Origin: an uncultured Clostridia bacterium
GTDB lineage: Bacteria; Bacillota; Clostridia; Christensenellales; CAG-314
Reading direction: 5' to 3'
Assembly (NCBI GenBank): GCA_934203075.1
Contig: CAKPYT010000034.1
Coordinates: forward strand, 1-12,899
Length of the DNA stretch: 12,899 nt
Below, one piece after another: positions 5,821-12,435 of this stretch. The notes under the pieces were generated by a model. The model searched no databases. It saw only the letters and a program-made list of their open reading frames with translations, and was not told the DNA's origin. The position numbers were made by a program, and so were the translations under genes. Each line of letters begins with the position of its first letter. The stretch's first letter is position 1.

Positions 5821-6660
5821 ATGAGAGAAGTTAACACAAAGGAAATTTACAAAGCGGTAAAGCAAATGGCTTTGCATGCCGATTGCAACATTGATCCGGC
5901 AACGAACGAAATGGTACGCGCCGCTGCCGAAAAAGAAAGCAACCCCACTGCAAAATTTGCACTGGAAGTTATTCTGGAAAACAACAAAATCGCGCATGAA
6001 AAAAACATGCCCGCCTGCCAGGACTGCGGCATGGCCGTCATCTTTTTGGAAATCGGTCAGGAAGTGCTGCTGACGGGCGAAAACGTCACGAAAGCCGTAA
6101 ATCAGGCCGTTCGCGAAGCGTATGAAGAAGGTTACTTCCGCAAGAGCGTTCTGGATCCGATCACCCGGATCAACACGAAGGACAACACCCCTGCCGTCAT
6201 CCACTTCGAAATTGTGGAAGGCGATAAGGTAACGGTACACTTCCTGGCAAAGGGCTTCGGCAGCGAAAACATGTCCAAACTGTACATGCTGAAACCCGCA
6301 CAAGGCATCGAAGGCGTGAAGGACGCCATTGTCGAAACCGTGCGTGTGGCCGGGGCAAACCCCTGCCCGCCGATCATCGTCGGCGTCGGCATCGGCGGCA
6401 CGATGGAAAAAGCCTGCCTCGTTGCGAAAAAGTCTTTGCTGCGTGAACCCGGAAAACACAACCCCAACCCGGAAATTGCCGCTATCGAACAGGAAGTCTT
6501 CGAGCGCATTCAGGCGCTGGGCATCGGTGCACAAGGCTTCGGCGGCGACACTACCGCCCTTTGCGTCAATATCGATACGTATGCAACGCACATCGCCGGC
6601 TTGCCGGTTGCCGTAAACATTCAATGCCATGCGGTTCGTCACGGCACGATGGTGCTTTAG
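5821..6660 (+). CDS. fumA: Fumarate hydratase class I, alpha subunit ([4Fe-4S])
   Basis: Alpha subunit of the two-gene, oxygen-sensitive [4Fe-4S] fumarase, which interconverts fumarate and L-malate in the cytoplasm (partial TCA cycle or fermentation route to fumarate). The 279 residues hold the three cluster-ligand cysteines expected of the family: Cys66 in ACQDCG, Cys182 in NPCPPII and Cys269 in NIQCHA. They also hold GVGIGGTMEKA and REPGKHNPNP. The frame is open upstream to 5752, but GGAGG five bases before 5821 and the MREVNTKEIY start fix the gene start. The beta subunit follows after 12 nt. Class I L(+)-tartrate dehydratase has the same two-subunit layout and cannot be fully excluded. 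The usual Thr after CQD is Cys69 here. An FeS enzyme next to a Feo operon makes sense for an iron-dependent anaerobe, but the two are separate transcription units. Confidence 0.92.
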   Translation: MREVNTKEIYKAVKQMALHADCNIDPATNEMVRAAAEKESNPTAKFALEVILENNKIAHEKNMPACQDCGMAVIFLEIGQEVLLTGENVTKAVNQAVREAYEEGYFRKSVLDPITRINTKDNTPAVIHFEIVEGDKVTVHFLAKGFGSENMSKLYMLKPAQGIEGVKDAIVETVRVAGANPCPPIIVGVGIGGTMEKACLVAKKSLLREPGKHNPNPEIAAIEQEVFERIQALGIGAQGFGGDTTALCVNIDTYATHIAGLPVAVNIQCHAVRHGTMVL

Positions 6661-6672
6661 GAGGTAAGGAAA

Positions 6673-7212
6673 ATGCAAGCAAGAAAAATTCAACTTCCGT
6701 TAACGGACGAAGTGATTCGTTCTTTGCACGCAGGCGACAGCATTCTTTTAAGCGGGGATATCATCACCGGAAGAGACGCTGCTCACAAACGCCTGGTGGA
6801 ATGCTTAAAAAACAACCAACCCATGCCGGTAGAAGTAAAAGGTCAAACCATCTATTACGTCGGTCCGTGCCCGAAAAAACCGGGCATGCAAATCGGCAGC
6901 TGCGGGCCGACCTCTTCTTATCGCTGCGACCCCTTTACGCCCACCATGCTGGATCAGGGCCTGAAAGGCATGATCGGCAAAGGGCTGCGTTCGGCCGAAA
7001 CCATTGAAGCAATGAAAAAGCACTGCGCCGTATACTTCAGCGGCATCGGCGGGGCCGGTGCGTTTTACGCAAACTGCGTCACGAAGGCAGAAGTCATTGC
7101 TTATCCGGATCTGGGGCCGGAAGCCATTTATCATCTGACCATCAAAGAATTGCCCGTAATCGTCGCCATCGACTGCTACGGCAACAGCATCTACGAGCAC
7201 GATAAAAAATAA
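6673..7212 (+). CDS. fumB: Fumarate hydratase class I, beta subunit
   Basis: Beta (C-terminal domain) subunit of the same heteromeric fumarase, supplying substrate-binding residues to the active site formed with alpha. The 179 residues carry the family motifs SGDIITGRDAAHKR (27-40), YVGPCP (62-67), GPTSSYRCD (78-86), IGGAGA (125-130) and DLGPEAIYHLTIKELPVIV (147-165). AGGAGG overlaps the alpha stop region and leads the ATG by about nine bases. The two genes are 12 nt apart and certainly cotranscribed. The GPT motif commonly reads GPTTSxRMD, whereas here the Met position is Cys85. The symbol means the beta subunit, not the E. coli FumB isozyme. A tartrate dehydratase beta subunit is the alternative. 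Confidence 0.92.
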   Translation: MQARKIQLPLTDEVIRSLHAGDSILLSGDIITGRDAAHKRLVECLKNNQPMPVEVKGQTIYYVGPCPKKPGMQIGSCGPTSSYRCDPFTPTMLDQGLKGMIGKGLRSAETIEAMKKHCAVYFSGIGGAGAFYANCVTKAEVIAYPDLGPEAIYHLTIKELPVIVAIDCYGNSIYEHDKK

Positions 7213-7242
7213 GTTCGGAAAATTTTCCGCCTTTTAGAAAAC

Positions 7243-7284
7243 AAAAAGGAACAAGCACGGCTGACGCTGCGCCTGTTCCTTTTT
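7243..7284 (+). terminator. Terminator of the fumarase operon
   Basis: Arms AAAAAGGAACA (7243-7253) and TGTTCCTTTTT (7274-7284) pair perfectly over 11 bp around a GC-rich loop that can itself fold. They are followed by more T (seven T in total). It lies 31 nt past the fumarase beta stop. A 14-bp A/T-centred palindrome (7216-7229) sits between the stop and this stem. Confidence 0.88.
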
Positions 7285-7340
7285 TTCTTGCCCTCTCACG
7301 ATTCTCTTTTCCAAAACGCGGCACGCCTGCCGTACGGCAA

Positions 7341-7373
7341 AAAAAGAGACGCAAAACTTTGCGTCTCTTTTTT
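7341..7373 (-). terminator. Terminator of the feo operon
   Basis: A perfect 15-bp stem (7341-7355 with 7358-7372; core GAGACGCAAA) has a two-base centre. On the minus strand it ends in TTTTTTT, about 50 nt after the Cys-rich protein stop. On the plus strand it also ends in TTTTTT, so it can back up the fumarase terminator. A 7-bp inverted repeat (CGGTCGG 7379-7385 / CCGACCG 7406-7412) precedes it. Confidence 0.88.
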
Positions 7374-7423
7374 CAGATCGGTCGGCTTTTCTTTCCTTCG
7401 GCACTCCGACCGAAAACCAAAGC

Positions 7424-7585
7424 CTACTTCTTTTTTGTGCTTTTTGTCTGACATGCCGAACAATACGGGCAGGAGGAGCAATCACAGGACGACTTCCCCT
7501 TTTTCTTGCGCAGGATTGCCGAAACGACTACCCCCGCAACAATTGCCACGCATGCGATAATCAAAACAATTTCCAACGGTTTCAT
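7424..7585 (-). CDS. FeoB-associated Cys-rich membrane protein
   Basis: A 53-residue protein. Residues 4-25 are one hydrophobic transmembrane helix, followed by a basic RKKKGK stop-transfer stretch. A Cys cluster CDCSSCPYCSAC follows (Cys34, 36, 39, 42, 45), then a Lys-rich tail. This is the architecture of the small FeoB-associated Cys-rich membrane proteins commonly found next to Firmicutes feoB genes. A role as an accessory metal-binding or FeoB-partner subunit is inferred, and no catalytic activity is known. It begins 14 nt after the feoB stop with TAGGAGAG overlapping the end of feoB, so it is cotranscribed and probably coupled. It is the last gene of the operon, before the terminator at 7341-7373. 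Confidence 0.9.
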   Translation of the reverse strand: MKPLEIVLIIACVAIVAGVVVSAILRKKKGKSSCDCSSCPYCSACQTKSTKKK

Positions 7586-7599
7586 TTTCTACTCTCCTA

Positions 7600-9906
7600 T
7601 CAGAGACGGGCCTTGTTCCGCTTGCGCAAAATCAGAACGACGACTGCCACGACCGCCGCCCAGATAAATGCGGTCCACCACCAGGATCCGATGGTGTAAA
7701 CCATGCATGCCACAAGGTAAGATGCAGCAAGCCAGAACAACAAAGTGCCACGGAAACGTTTTTCGCTTTGCAACTCTGCCTTGGCAGTCCCTACCGCAGC
7801 AAAGCAAGGAATGGTTGTCATGTTAAACGCAATGAAGGAGATCAATGCGGGAATGCTGATGTTCGTTGCCAGAATCATTGCCTGCACGGCACCGATTCCG
7901 TCTTCGGCAGCGATATCCAACCCACCGATTTCCAACCCGGCAACCGATACCAGGCAAGCCGCCAAGGTGGAGAACGTTGCAATAACGTTTTCTTTTGCAA
8001 TCAAACCGGAAACGGCAGCGACCACGAAGACCCAACCGTATTTCCCAAGCTGACTTCCAAAGCCAAGCGGCGTGAACAACGGCTGCAGCAATTGGCTGAG
8101 CCCTGCCAGAATGCTTTGGTTGATTTCTTCATCTTTCAGATATTCCCATCCGAACGAGAAGTGCGTCAAAACCCAAATGACAATGGTGGAAGCCAAAATG
8201 ATGGTGAATGCTTTTTTCACGAAGTGTTTGGTTTTATCCCACAGGTGAATCATCAGGTTTTTGAACTGCGGAGCATGGTAGGAAGGCAATTCCATAATGA
8301 ACGGAGGCGTTTCGCCCTTCAGTGTGGTGCTTCTCATCAGCAACACGCTTGCAATCGCCACCACAATGCCCAACAGATACATTGCGTACGTAATGAGGTC
8401 CGCATTCCCGACGTGGAACTGTTCCACGATACCACCGGCAACCGCCGTCAGAATCGGCAATTTTGCCCCGCACGAGAAGAACGGAATGACGCGAATCGTT
8501 GCGGTTCTTTCTTTTTCGTCCAACAGCGTACGGGTATTGATCATTGCGGGAACGGAGCATCCGAAGCCCATAATCATCGGCAGGAACGCACGTCCGGACA
8601 AACCGAATTTACGGAACATACGGTCCAGAATAAATGCGATACGTGCCATGTAGCCGCTGTCTTCCAGAATGGAGAAGAACAGGAACAGCACCAGGATGGG
8701 AGGCAGGAAGGAAAGCACCGCACCGACGCCTTCGATCATACCGTCGTTAATCAGCCCTACTGCCCAGGAAGAAAGATTTCCGGCTTCTACCAGACCTTTC
8801 AGCCAATCGAACAGTTCGCCTACGATCATATCGTTCCAGATATTGTTCACGATCACGCCGGGCGAGTAAACCGCACCGTCGTAGAAACAAGCAAGCCATC
8901 GTGCGCCGTAGTTAATCGCTTCCAGTTCCCCTTCTGCATTCGGCACGAAATAACCGAGTTGTTCCAACGTCGGAAGCTGGAAGATGGAACCCAAAAACAG
9001 GAAGTTCTCGGAGAAAGTCAGATGGAACACCGCAAACAAAATCACCAGAAAGATCGGAATCCCCCAGATTTTATGCGTCAGCACTTTATCTGCCTTATCG
9101 GAGCGCGTCATTTTGTGATCTTCCGAGGAGGCATGCTGTACCACGCCCGAGAAATGTTTCGAAATATACTTGTATCTGCCGTCTGCAATCAACGCTTCGT
9201 AATCGTTTCCGAACGTTTCGTCTGCATTGGCTTTTTGAAACTCTTCCACCATGCCGAGCGTTTCTTTGTGCATTTTCACTTCCAGCTCGTCTTTTTCCAC
9301 AAGCTTTACGGCATGGAACAACGGGTTCTTTACCCCTTGCCCTCTCAGAGCAATGGTAACGTCGCGAATCAGATGGTCTACGCTGGTTCCTTCCAACACG
9401 GTGGACCCGCTGCGTACTTTTTTGCTTTCGTTCAGCGCCTTATCCATCAATTCGGAAAGCCCCGTGCCCTTTAATGCGGAAATACGCACCACCGGCACGC
9501 CCAGGCGTTTTTCCAACTCTTTCGCGTCGATTTTATCTCCGGATTTTTCTACCGCATCCATCATGTTCAGCGCAATCACCATCGGCACGTCGATTTCCAG
9601 CAATTGCGTCGTTAAGTACAGGTTGCGTTCCAGGTTCGTTGCGTCCACAATGTTGATGATACAATCCGGCTTTTCGTCCAGAATATAATTTCTTGCAATC
9701 ACCTCTTCCGGCGTATACGGCGAAAGAGAATAAATCCCCGGCAAGTCCACAATGGCAATCGGCTCGGCGGCTTTTTTATAGACGCCGTCCCGCTTGTCTA
9801 CCGTGACGCCCGGCCAGTTACCGACGTGAGCCGTAGCTCCCGTCAACCCGTTGAACAGCGTCGTTTTGCCGCAGTTCGGGTTGCCCGCTAGTGCAAAATG
9901 CTTCAT
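7600..9906 (-). CDS. feoB: Ferrous iron transporter FeoB
   Basis: FeoB imports Fe(II) across the cytoplasmic membrane. The 768 residues comprise an N-terminal G domain, a helical linker (about 165-275) and a polytopic membrane domain (from about 280). G-protein motifs are G1 GNPNCGKT (8-15), the switch-I region GNWPGVTVDKRDG (29-41), G3 DLPG (54-57), G4 NMMD (114-117) and G5 SAL (143-145). The two Gate motifs with conserved Cys are GFGCSVPA (Cys450) and PFFSCGAKLP (Cys479). Length is close to E. coli FeoB (773). The segment around 310-350 between the first membrane helices looks longer than in minimal family members. Start: GGAGGTGG just before the ATG, overlapping the feoA1 stop as ATGA. A 53-aa Cys-rich partner gene follows. 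Confidence 0.97.
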   Translation of the reverse strand: MKHFALAGNPNCGKTTLFNGLTGATAHVGNWPGVTVDKRDGVYKKAAEPIAIVDLPGIYSLSPYTPEEVIARNYILDEKPDCIINIVDATNLERNLYLTTQLLEIDVPMVIALNMMDAVEKSGDKIDAKELEKRLGVPVVRISALKGTGLSELMDKALNESKKVRSGSTVLEGTSVDHLIRDVTIALRGQGVKNPLFHAVKLVEKDELEVKMHKETLGMVEEFQKANADETFGNDYEALIADGRYKYISKHFSGVVQHASSEDHKMTRSDKADKVLTHKIWGIPIFLVILFAVFHLTFSENFLFLGSIFQLPTLEQLGYFVPNAEGELEAINYGARWLACFYDGAVYSPGVIVNNIWNDMIVGELFDWLKGLVEAGNLSSWAVGLINDGMIEGVGAVLSFLPPILVLFLFFSILEDSGYMARIAFILDRMFRKFGLSGRAFLPMIMGFGCSVPAMINTRTLLDEKERTATIRVIPFFSCGAKLPILTAVAGGIVEQFHVGNADLITYAMYLLGIVVAIASVLLMRSTTLKGETPPFIMELPSYHAPQFKNLMIHLWDKTKHFVKKAFTIILASTIVIWVLTHFSFGWEYLKDEEINQSILAGLSQLLQPLFTPLGFGSQLGKYGWVFVVAAVSGLIAKENVIATFSTLAACLVSVAGLEIGGLDIAAEDGIGAVQAMILATNISIPALISFIAFNMTTIPCFAAVGTAKAELQSEKRFRGTLLFWLAASYLVACMVYTIGSWWWTAFIWAAVVAVVVLILRKRNKARL

Positions 9907-10136
9907 TTTACCACCTCCATTGTGACCAGTGCCGCTTCCGTCTTGCGCAGCGTCAATTCATACCCGCGCAGCGTCACCTCGATAGGATCCCCCAACGGCG
10001 CACGTTTTCTCAAATAGATCTGCGCCCCCGGCGTAATTCCCATGTCAAATAGTCGCCTTTTCATCTTGCCTTCGCCCTGCACCGTTTTCACGATGCCGCT
10101 TTCTCCTATGGCAAAGGCATCCAACGTTTTTTGCAT
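9903..10136 (-). CDS. feoA: FeoA-family SH3-like protein (proximal)
   Basis: A 77-residue cytoplasmic SH3-like beta-barrel needed for full FeoB activity, thought to contact the FeoB G domain. Typical features are the start with GESGIVKTVQGEGKMKRRLFDMGITPG (11-37 region), in which RLFDMGITPG is the family hallmark. IYLRKRAPLGDPIEVTLRGYELTLRK follows, where APLGDP is likewise diagnostic. AAAGGAGAAG lies before the ATG. Its stop overlaps the feoB start by ATGA. Of the two FeoA-like proteins here, this one is the canonical FeoA. Confidence 0.96.
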   Translation of the reverse strand: MQKTLDAFAIGESGIVKTVQGEGKMKRRLFDMGITPGAQIYLRKRAPLGDPIEVTLRGYELTLRKTEAALVTMEVVK

Positions 10137-10197
10137 AAAACTTCTCCTTTCTTTGCTCTCTTTGTATTTACACTCGTTTTTCGAGGATAAACCACAC

Positions 10198-10410
10198 TTA
10201 TACTACAAAAATTCTGGTGCTTAAATCGTGATCCAGCGCAACGCGCCCGTCTTTCACTTTACACACCACACTCCCGCCGCCGGAACTCAAAACCGTAATC
10301 TCTCCGTTGACCAGGATCCCCAAACTTTCCAGATGCTTTTTTAGTTTTTCGTCCGTAGCGATACGCACAATCTTCAACGGTTGATTCGTCGGTGCAAACA
10401 GAATCGGCAT
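10198..10410 (-). CDS. Second FeoA-family protein (divergent)
   Basis: A 70-residue FeoA-domain protein, first gene of the feo operon. It keeps the family pattern (KIVRIATDEKLKKHLESLGI, then a turn at VNGEITVLSSGGGSVVCKVK, and the final VALDHDLSTRIFVV) but lacks the RxxxMGxxPG and APLGDP signatures of the canonical FeoA next door. GAGGGGG lies eight bases before the ATG. A 61-nt gap separates it from feoA1, which carries its own Shine-Dalgarno. Paired feoA genes are common in Clostridia. Whether this copy binds FeoB or has a regulatory role is unknown. Confidence 0.9.
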   Translation of the reverse strand: MPILFAPTNQPLKIVRIATDEKLKKHLESLGILVNGEITVLSSGGGSVVCKVKDGRVALDHDLSTRIFVV

Positions 10411-10476
10411 TTCTTTTTCCCCCTCTTTGGTTTTGTATCGACCGCCGCGTCACACGCTTCAACCGACAAAATCAAT

Positions 10477-10504
10477 AATATGAATATTCTTTCACATTCA
10501 TATT
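10477..10504. promoter_or_regulatory. Operator O1 at the feo transcription start
   Basis: The inverted repeat AATATGAAT-N10-ATTCATATT spans 28 bp, beginning 5 bp past the feo -10 and covering the predicted start. Within it, 10478-10497 reads ATATGAA-N6-TTCACAT, which matches operator O2 with one half-site mismatch. The position favours repression of feo. Confidence 0.65.
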
Positions 10505-10508
10505 TAGT

Positions 10509-10537
10509 ATGATACTCGCCGTAAAAGAGACTGTCAA
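10509..10537 (-). promoter_or_regulatory. feo operon promoter
   Basis: On the minus strand: -35 TTGACA (10537-10532), 17-bp spacer, -10 TATCAT (10514-10509, 5 of 6). The leader to feoA2 is about 92 nt. Operator O1 lies over the start and operator O2 lies 2 bp upstream of the -35. Confidence 0.85.
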
Positions 10538-10539
10538 GC

Positions 10540-10565
10540 AAAATATGAAATATTTTTCATATTTT
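10540..10565. promoter_or_regulatory. Operator O2 between the feo and tetR -35 boxes
   Basis: A perfect palindrome with 11-bp arms and a 4-bp centre (AAAATATGAAA / TTTCATATTTT). The core ATATGAA-N6-TTCATAT is at 10543-10562. It begins 2 bp from the feo -35 and ends 2 bp from the tetR -35, so one bound dimer could block or modulate both promoters. Confidence 0.75.
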
Positions 10566-10567
10566 TG

Positions 10568-10596
10568 TTGCATTTTGAAAGCAAATCCACTATACT
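10568..10596 (+). promoter_or_regulatory. tetR promoter giving a probably leaderless mRNA
   Basis: -35 TTGCAT (10568-10573, 4 of 6), 17-bp spacer, -10 TATACT (10591-10596, 5 of 6). Six bases (10597-10602) separate the -10 from the ATG at 10603, so the predicted +1 is the A of the ATG. No Shine-Dalgarno is present. Confidence 0.78.
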
Positions 10597-10602
10597 GTAG
10601 GC

Positions 10603-11199
10603 ATGAAAAGCGAAGTGCGCCAGCCCAAACAAGAACGGGCCATAGAAAAGAAAAACAAAATTCTCCGGACGGGCTACGACGTTTTTGCCGAAAAAGGCTA
10701 TTACGGCACGAACACTGCGGAAATCGCAAAACGAGCGGGGGTTTCCATCGGCATTGTGTACGGATATTTTGCCGACAAACGAGATATTCTCCTCAACGTT
10801 TTAAATTTGTACCTGCAAAAGATATCCGAACCGATCATGGGGATTCTGAAAGATGCTACACAACTCTCTTTGCCGCAAACCATAGAGCAAATCGTGCGGC
10901 AAACCGTGCAGGTTCATCGGGACAATGCCAACATGCATAAAATGCTGCATTCCCTTGCCGCTACGGACGAGTCCGTCAACGAACGATTTCTTTCCACGCA
11001 GGACCACGCCACCGAAAATTTTACAAAACGGCTCACAGAACTCGGCGTTACGGTGCCGAACCTGAGAGAGCGCGTTCACTTAGCCATCGATATCATCGAG
11101 GCTTTTGCGCACGAAACCGTCTACGATCAGCATCCCTACCTTGATTACGCAGCACTGGAAAAGGTCGTTTGCAACACCATAACGCATTTATTTGTGTAG
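10603..11199 (+). CDS. TetR/AcrR-family transcriptional regulator
   Basis: A 198-residue dimeric DNA-binding repressor. The N-terminal TetR helix-turn-helix is clear: KILRTGYDVFAEKGYYGTN, then TAEIAKRAGVSIGIVYGYF (about 38-56) followed by the usual DKRDILLNVL. The C-terminal ligand-binding and dimerisation domain (from about 70) is all helical and divergent, so the effector cannot be named. It is transcribed divergently from the iron-uptake operon feoA2-feoA-feoB. The shared intergenic region has two copies of an ATATGAA-N6-TTCAyAT operator, so it probably represses itself and feo. A metal or redox ligand would fit, but no obvious Cys/His metal site stands out (His101, His109, His114 and His116 lie near one another in the helix after residue 95). 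The start is accepted because KSEVRQPKQERA is a normal family N-terminus, despite the missing Shine-Dalgarno. Confidence 0.92.
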   Translation: MKSEVRQPKQERAIEKKNKILRTGYDVFAEKGYYGTNTAEIAKRAGVSIGIVYGYFADKRDILLNVLNLYLQKISEPIMGILKDATQLSLPQTIEQIVRQTVQVHRDNANMHKMLHSLAATDESVNERFLSTQDHATENFTKRLTELGVTVPNLRERVHLAIDIIEAFAHETVYDQHPYLDYAALEKVVCNTITHLFV

Positions 11200-11234
11200 C
11201 CGTGCCTTGCTCCACAAGAATTTTAATGAAAAAC

Positions 11235-11264
11235 AAACGGCAGAAAACTTTTTCTGCCGTTTTT
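11235..11264 (+). terminator. Terminator of tetR
   Basis: A perfect 13-bp stem (11235-11247 with 11250-11262; core CGGCAG) has a two-base centre and ends in TTTTT. It lies 36 nt past the tetR stop. Confidence 0.87.
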
Positions 11265-11476
11265 ATTCTCTTCTACAAAAAACTTTTGCAAAAATCGCGC
11301 TTCCCTTGCCCCTTCCGCAAAACAAACGAAACGCCATTCGGTTGCTTTCTCCCCTTCCGCATTCGTTTGCTCGCTCCGACCGTTTCGGTTCCCATGCCTG
11401 CCGGCAGAGGCGAGCGGCCAGCCCTTTCAGAGTCTGAACTCGCGCGCACCGCTCTTTCTTCTTAGCAAAAACAATC
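11265..11476. other. Gene-free stretch between convergent terminators
   Basis: With the two flanking terminators this makes about 330 bp without a gene. It is pyrimidine-rich on the plus strand and includes a short CCTGCCGGCAGAGGC palindrome-like segment near 11398. No ribosome binding site, promoter or coding pattern is convincing. Confidence 0.55.
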
Positions 11477-11510
11477 AAAAAGCAATCGTCCGCAAAAACG
11501 ATTGCTTTTT
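11477..11510. terminator. Bidirectional terminator downstream of the 244-aa gene
   Basis: A perfect 13-bp stem (11477-11489 with 11498-11510; core GCAATCGT) has an eight-base loop. On the minus strand it ends in TTTTTG, 21 nt past the stop of the 244-aa gene. On the plus strand it ends in TTTTTTG. Confidence 0.87.
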
Positions 11511-11531
11511 TGTTGCTTCTAAACGATCCGC

Positions 11532-12266
11532 CTATTTGACGTAGGGGTCGATTTCCAACAGTTCGTAATGATAAACCGTGATGCCGTCATCCGCCAGTAC
11601 GGGCGTTTGTTTCCTGGTGCTGTTCATTTCCACCATCAGCTCGTGCCCCTGGAACCTCACAAGATCGGTTTCCCGAAAAAGATCGCTGTCGATAAACTCC
11701 TGCGGACCGGAAAACCTTGTAACTTTTTGGATCCGGGCATACACCCAATCGTAATTATCGCCGTCAAAAGCACACAACACGCCGATGTCGCCGACGTCGA
11801 TATTACAGGGTTCGTCAAAGGTCGCTAAAACGTCAATGACCTTTCCCTCCTTTTCGAGTCGTTCCAACCGATTACCCGGCATTCCCGATTTGAAATAGTG
11901 CGGGTGGGTAAACAAACTTTCATCTACACTTTCTTCCGGGTATTTGATTGCATCCTCCTGAATACAATTATCCATATACCAAAGCATATAATCCATCGAA
12001 AAATGAGATCCGAGCTCTGCTGCCGCCATCACCGAACCCCACACGCGCATACTGCAACGCAGTGCCTGCCCGGTGTTTAAAACCGGCACGCATCCGCTGT
12101 GGTTCTGATGTGCGTCTCCGCCAAAGCAATAACCGTGCTCGCGAATATCCTCCGCCACCGCATCGATGACTTCGTCCGTCAGCGGGGCGTCGATATAATC
12201 CGGATCCCCCCACCACGTCCAGCCTACTACTTTGTAGGTTGTTTTATTTTCCTTTTTTCTGCCCAT
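11532..12266 (-). CDS. Hypothetical protein, 244 aa, no recognised domain
   Basis: I do not recognise this protein. It is soluble, acidic and has no signal peptide or membrane helix. Striking segments are a Trp-rich start (VVGWTWWGDPDYIDAPL, about residues 14-30) and a Cys/His-rich block, GYCFGGDAHQNHSGCVPVL, at about 45-63. An aromatic stretch, MDYMLWYMDNC, lies near 91-101. The C-terminal half reads like a small beta domain (VIDVLATFDEPCNIDVGDIG to VRFQGHELMVEMNSTRKQ). The His/Cys block could bind metal, but this is only a suggestion. The frame extends to a GTG at 12287, but I choose the ATG at 12266 because AGAGG sits eight bases before it. It has its own promoter and terminator, so it is monocistronic. 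The neighbours (tetR convergent, tRNA-Ala divergent) give no clue. Confidence 0.82.
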   Translation of the reverse strand: MGRKKENKTTYKVVGWTWWGDPDYIDAPLTDEVIDAVAEDIREHGYCFGGDAHQNHSGCVPVLNTGQALRCSMRVWGSVMAAAELGSHFSMDYMLWYMDNCIQEDAIKYPEESVDESLFTHPHYFKSGMPGNRLERLEKEGKVIDVLATFDEPCNIDVGDIGVLCAFDGDNYDWVYARIQKVTRFSGPQEFIDSDLFRETDLVRFQGHELMVEMNSTRKQTPVLADDGITVYHYELLEIDPYVK

Positions 12267-12406
12267 AGCAAATTCCTCTTTGCCCACAAAACCCTTTTGC
12301 CGAACAAAACAGTTTTTCCAAAACGAAAAGTGAACCGTCCCGGGGACGCTTTTCCTTAAAAATCCCGATATTTCTTTCTGCCAAAGGAGTTCCTTTTTTC
12401 TCCATC

Positions 12407-12435
12407 AGTATACCTTTTCTTCCCCTCTCTATCAA
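12407..12435 (-). promoter_or_regulatory. Promoter of the 244-aa hypothetical gene
   Basis: On the minus strand: -35 TTGATA (12435-12430, 5 of 6), 17-bp spacer, -10 TATACT (12412-12407, 5 of 6). The predicted start near 12400 gives an unusually long leader of about 134 nt, containing a short CGTCCC/GGGACG inverted repeat near 12333-12345. Confidence 0.75.

Noticed and set aside
5734..6693. A 319-codon minus-strand frame antisense to fumarase alpha
   Set aside because: It mirrors the fumarase alpha gene, which has all catalytic motifs and a proper Shine-Dalgarno. The antisense product has no family features.
7768..9474. A 568-codon open frame on the plus strand, antisense to feoB
   Set aside because: It is fully contained in feoB, has no Shine-Dalgarno or promoter, and its translation is His/Asn/Gln/Arg-rich nonsense typical of the reverse complement of a real gene with biased codons.
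10411..10502. Possible metal riboswitch in the feo leader
   Set aside because: The leader is only about 92 nt and I cannot find the multi-helix junction of known NiCo/Fe-type riboswitches. Operators explain regulation more simply.
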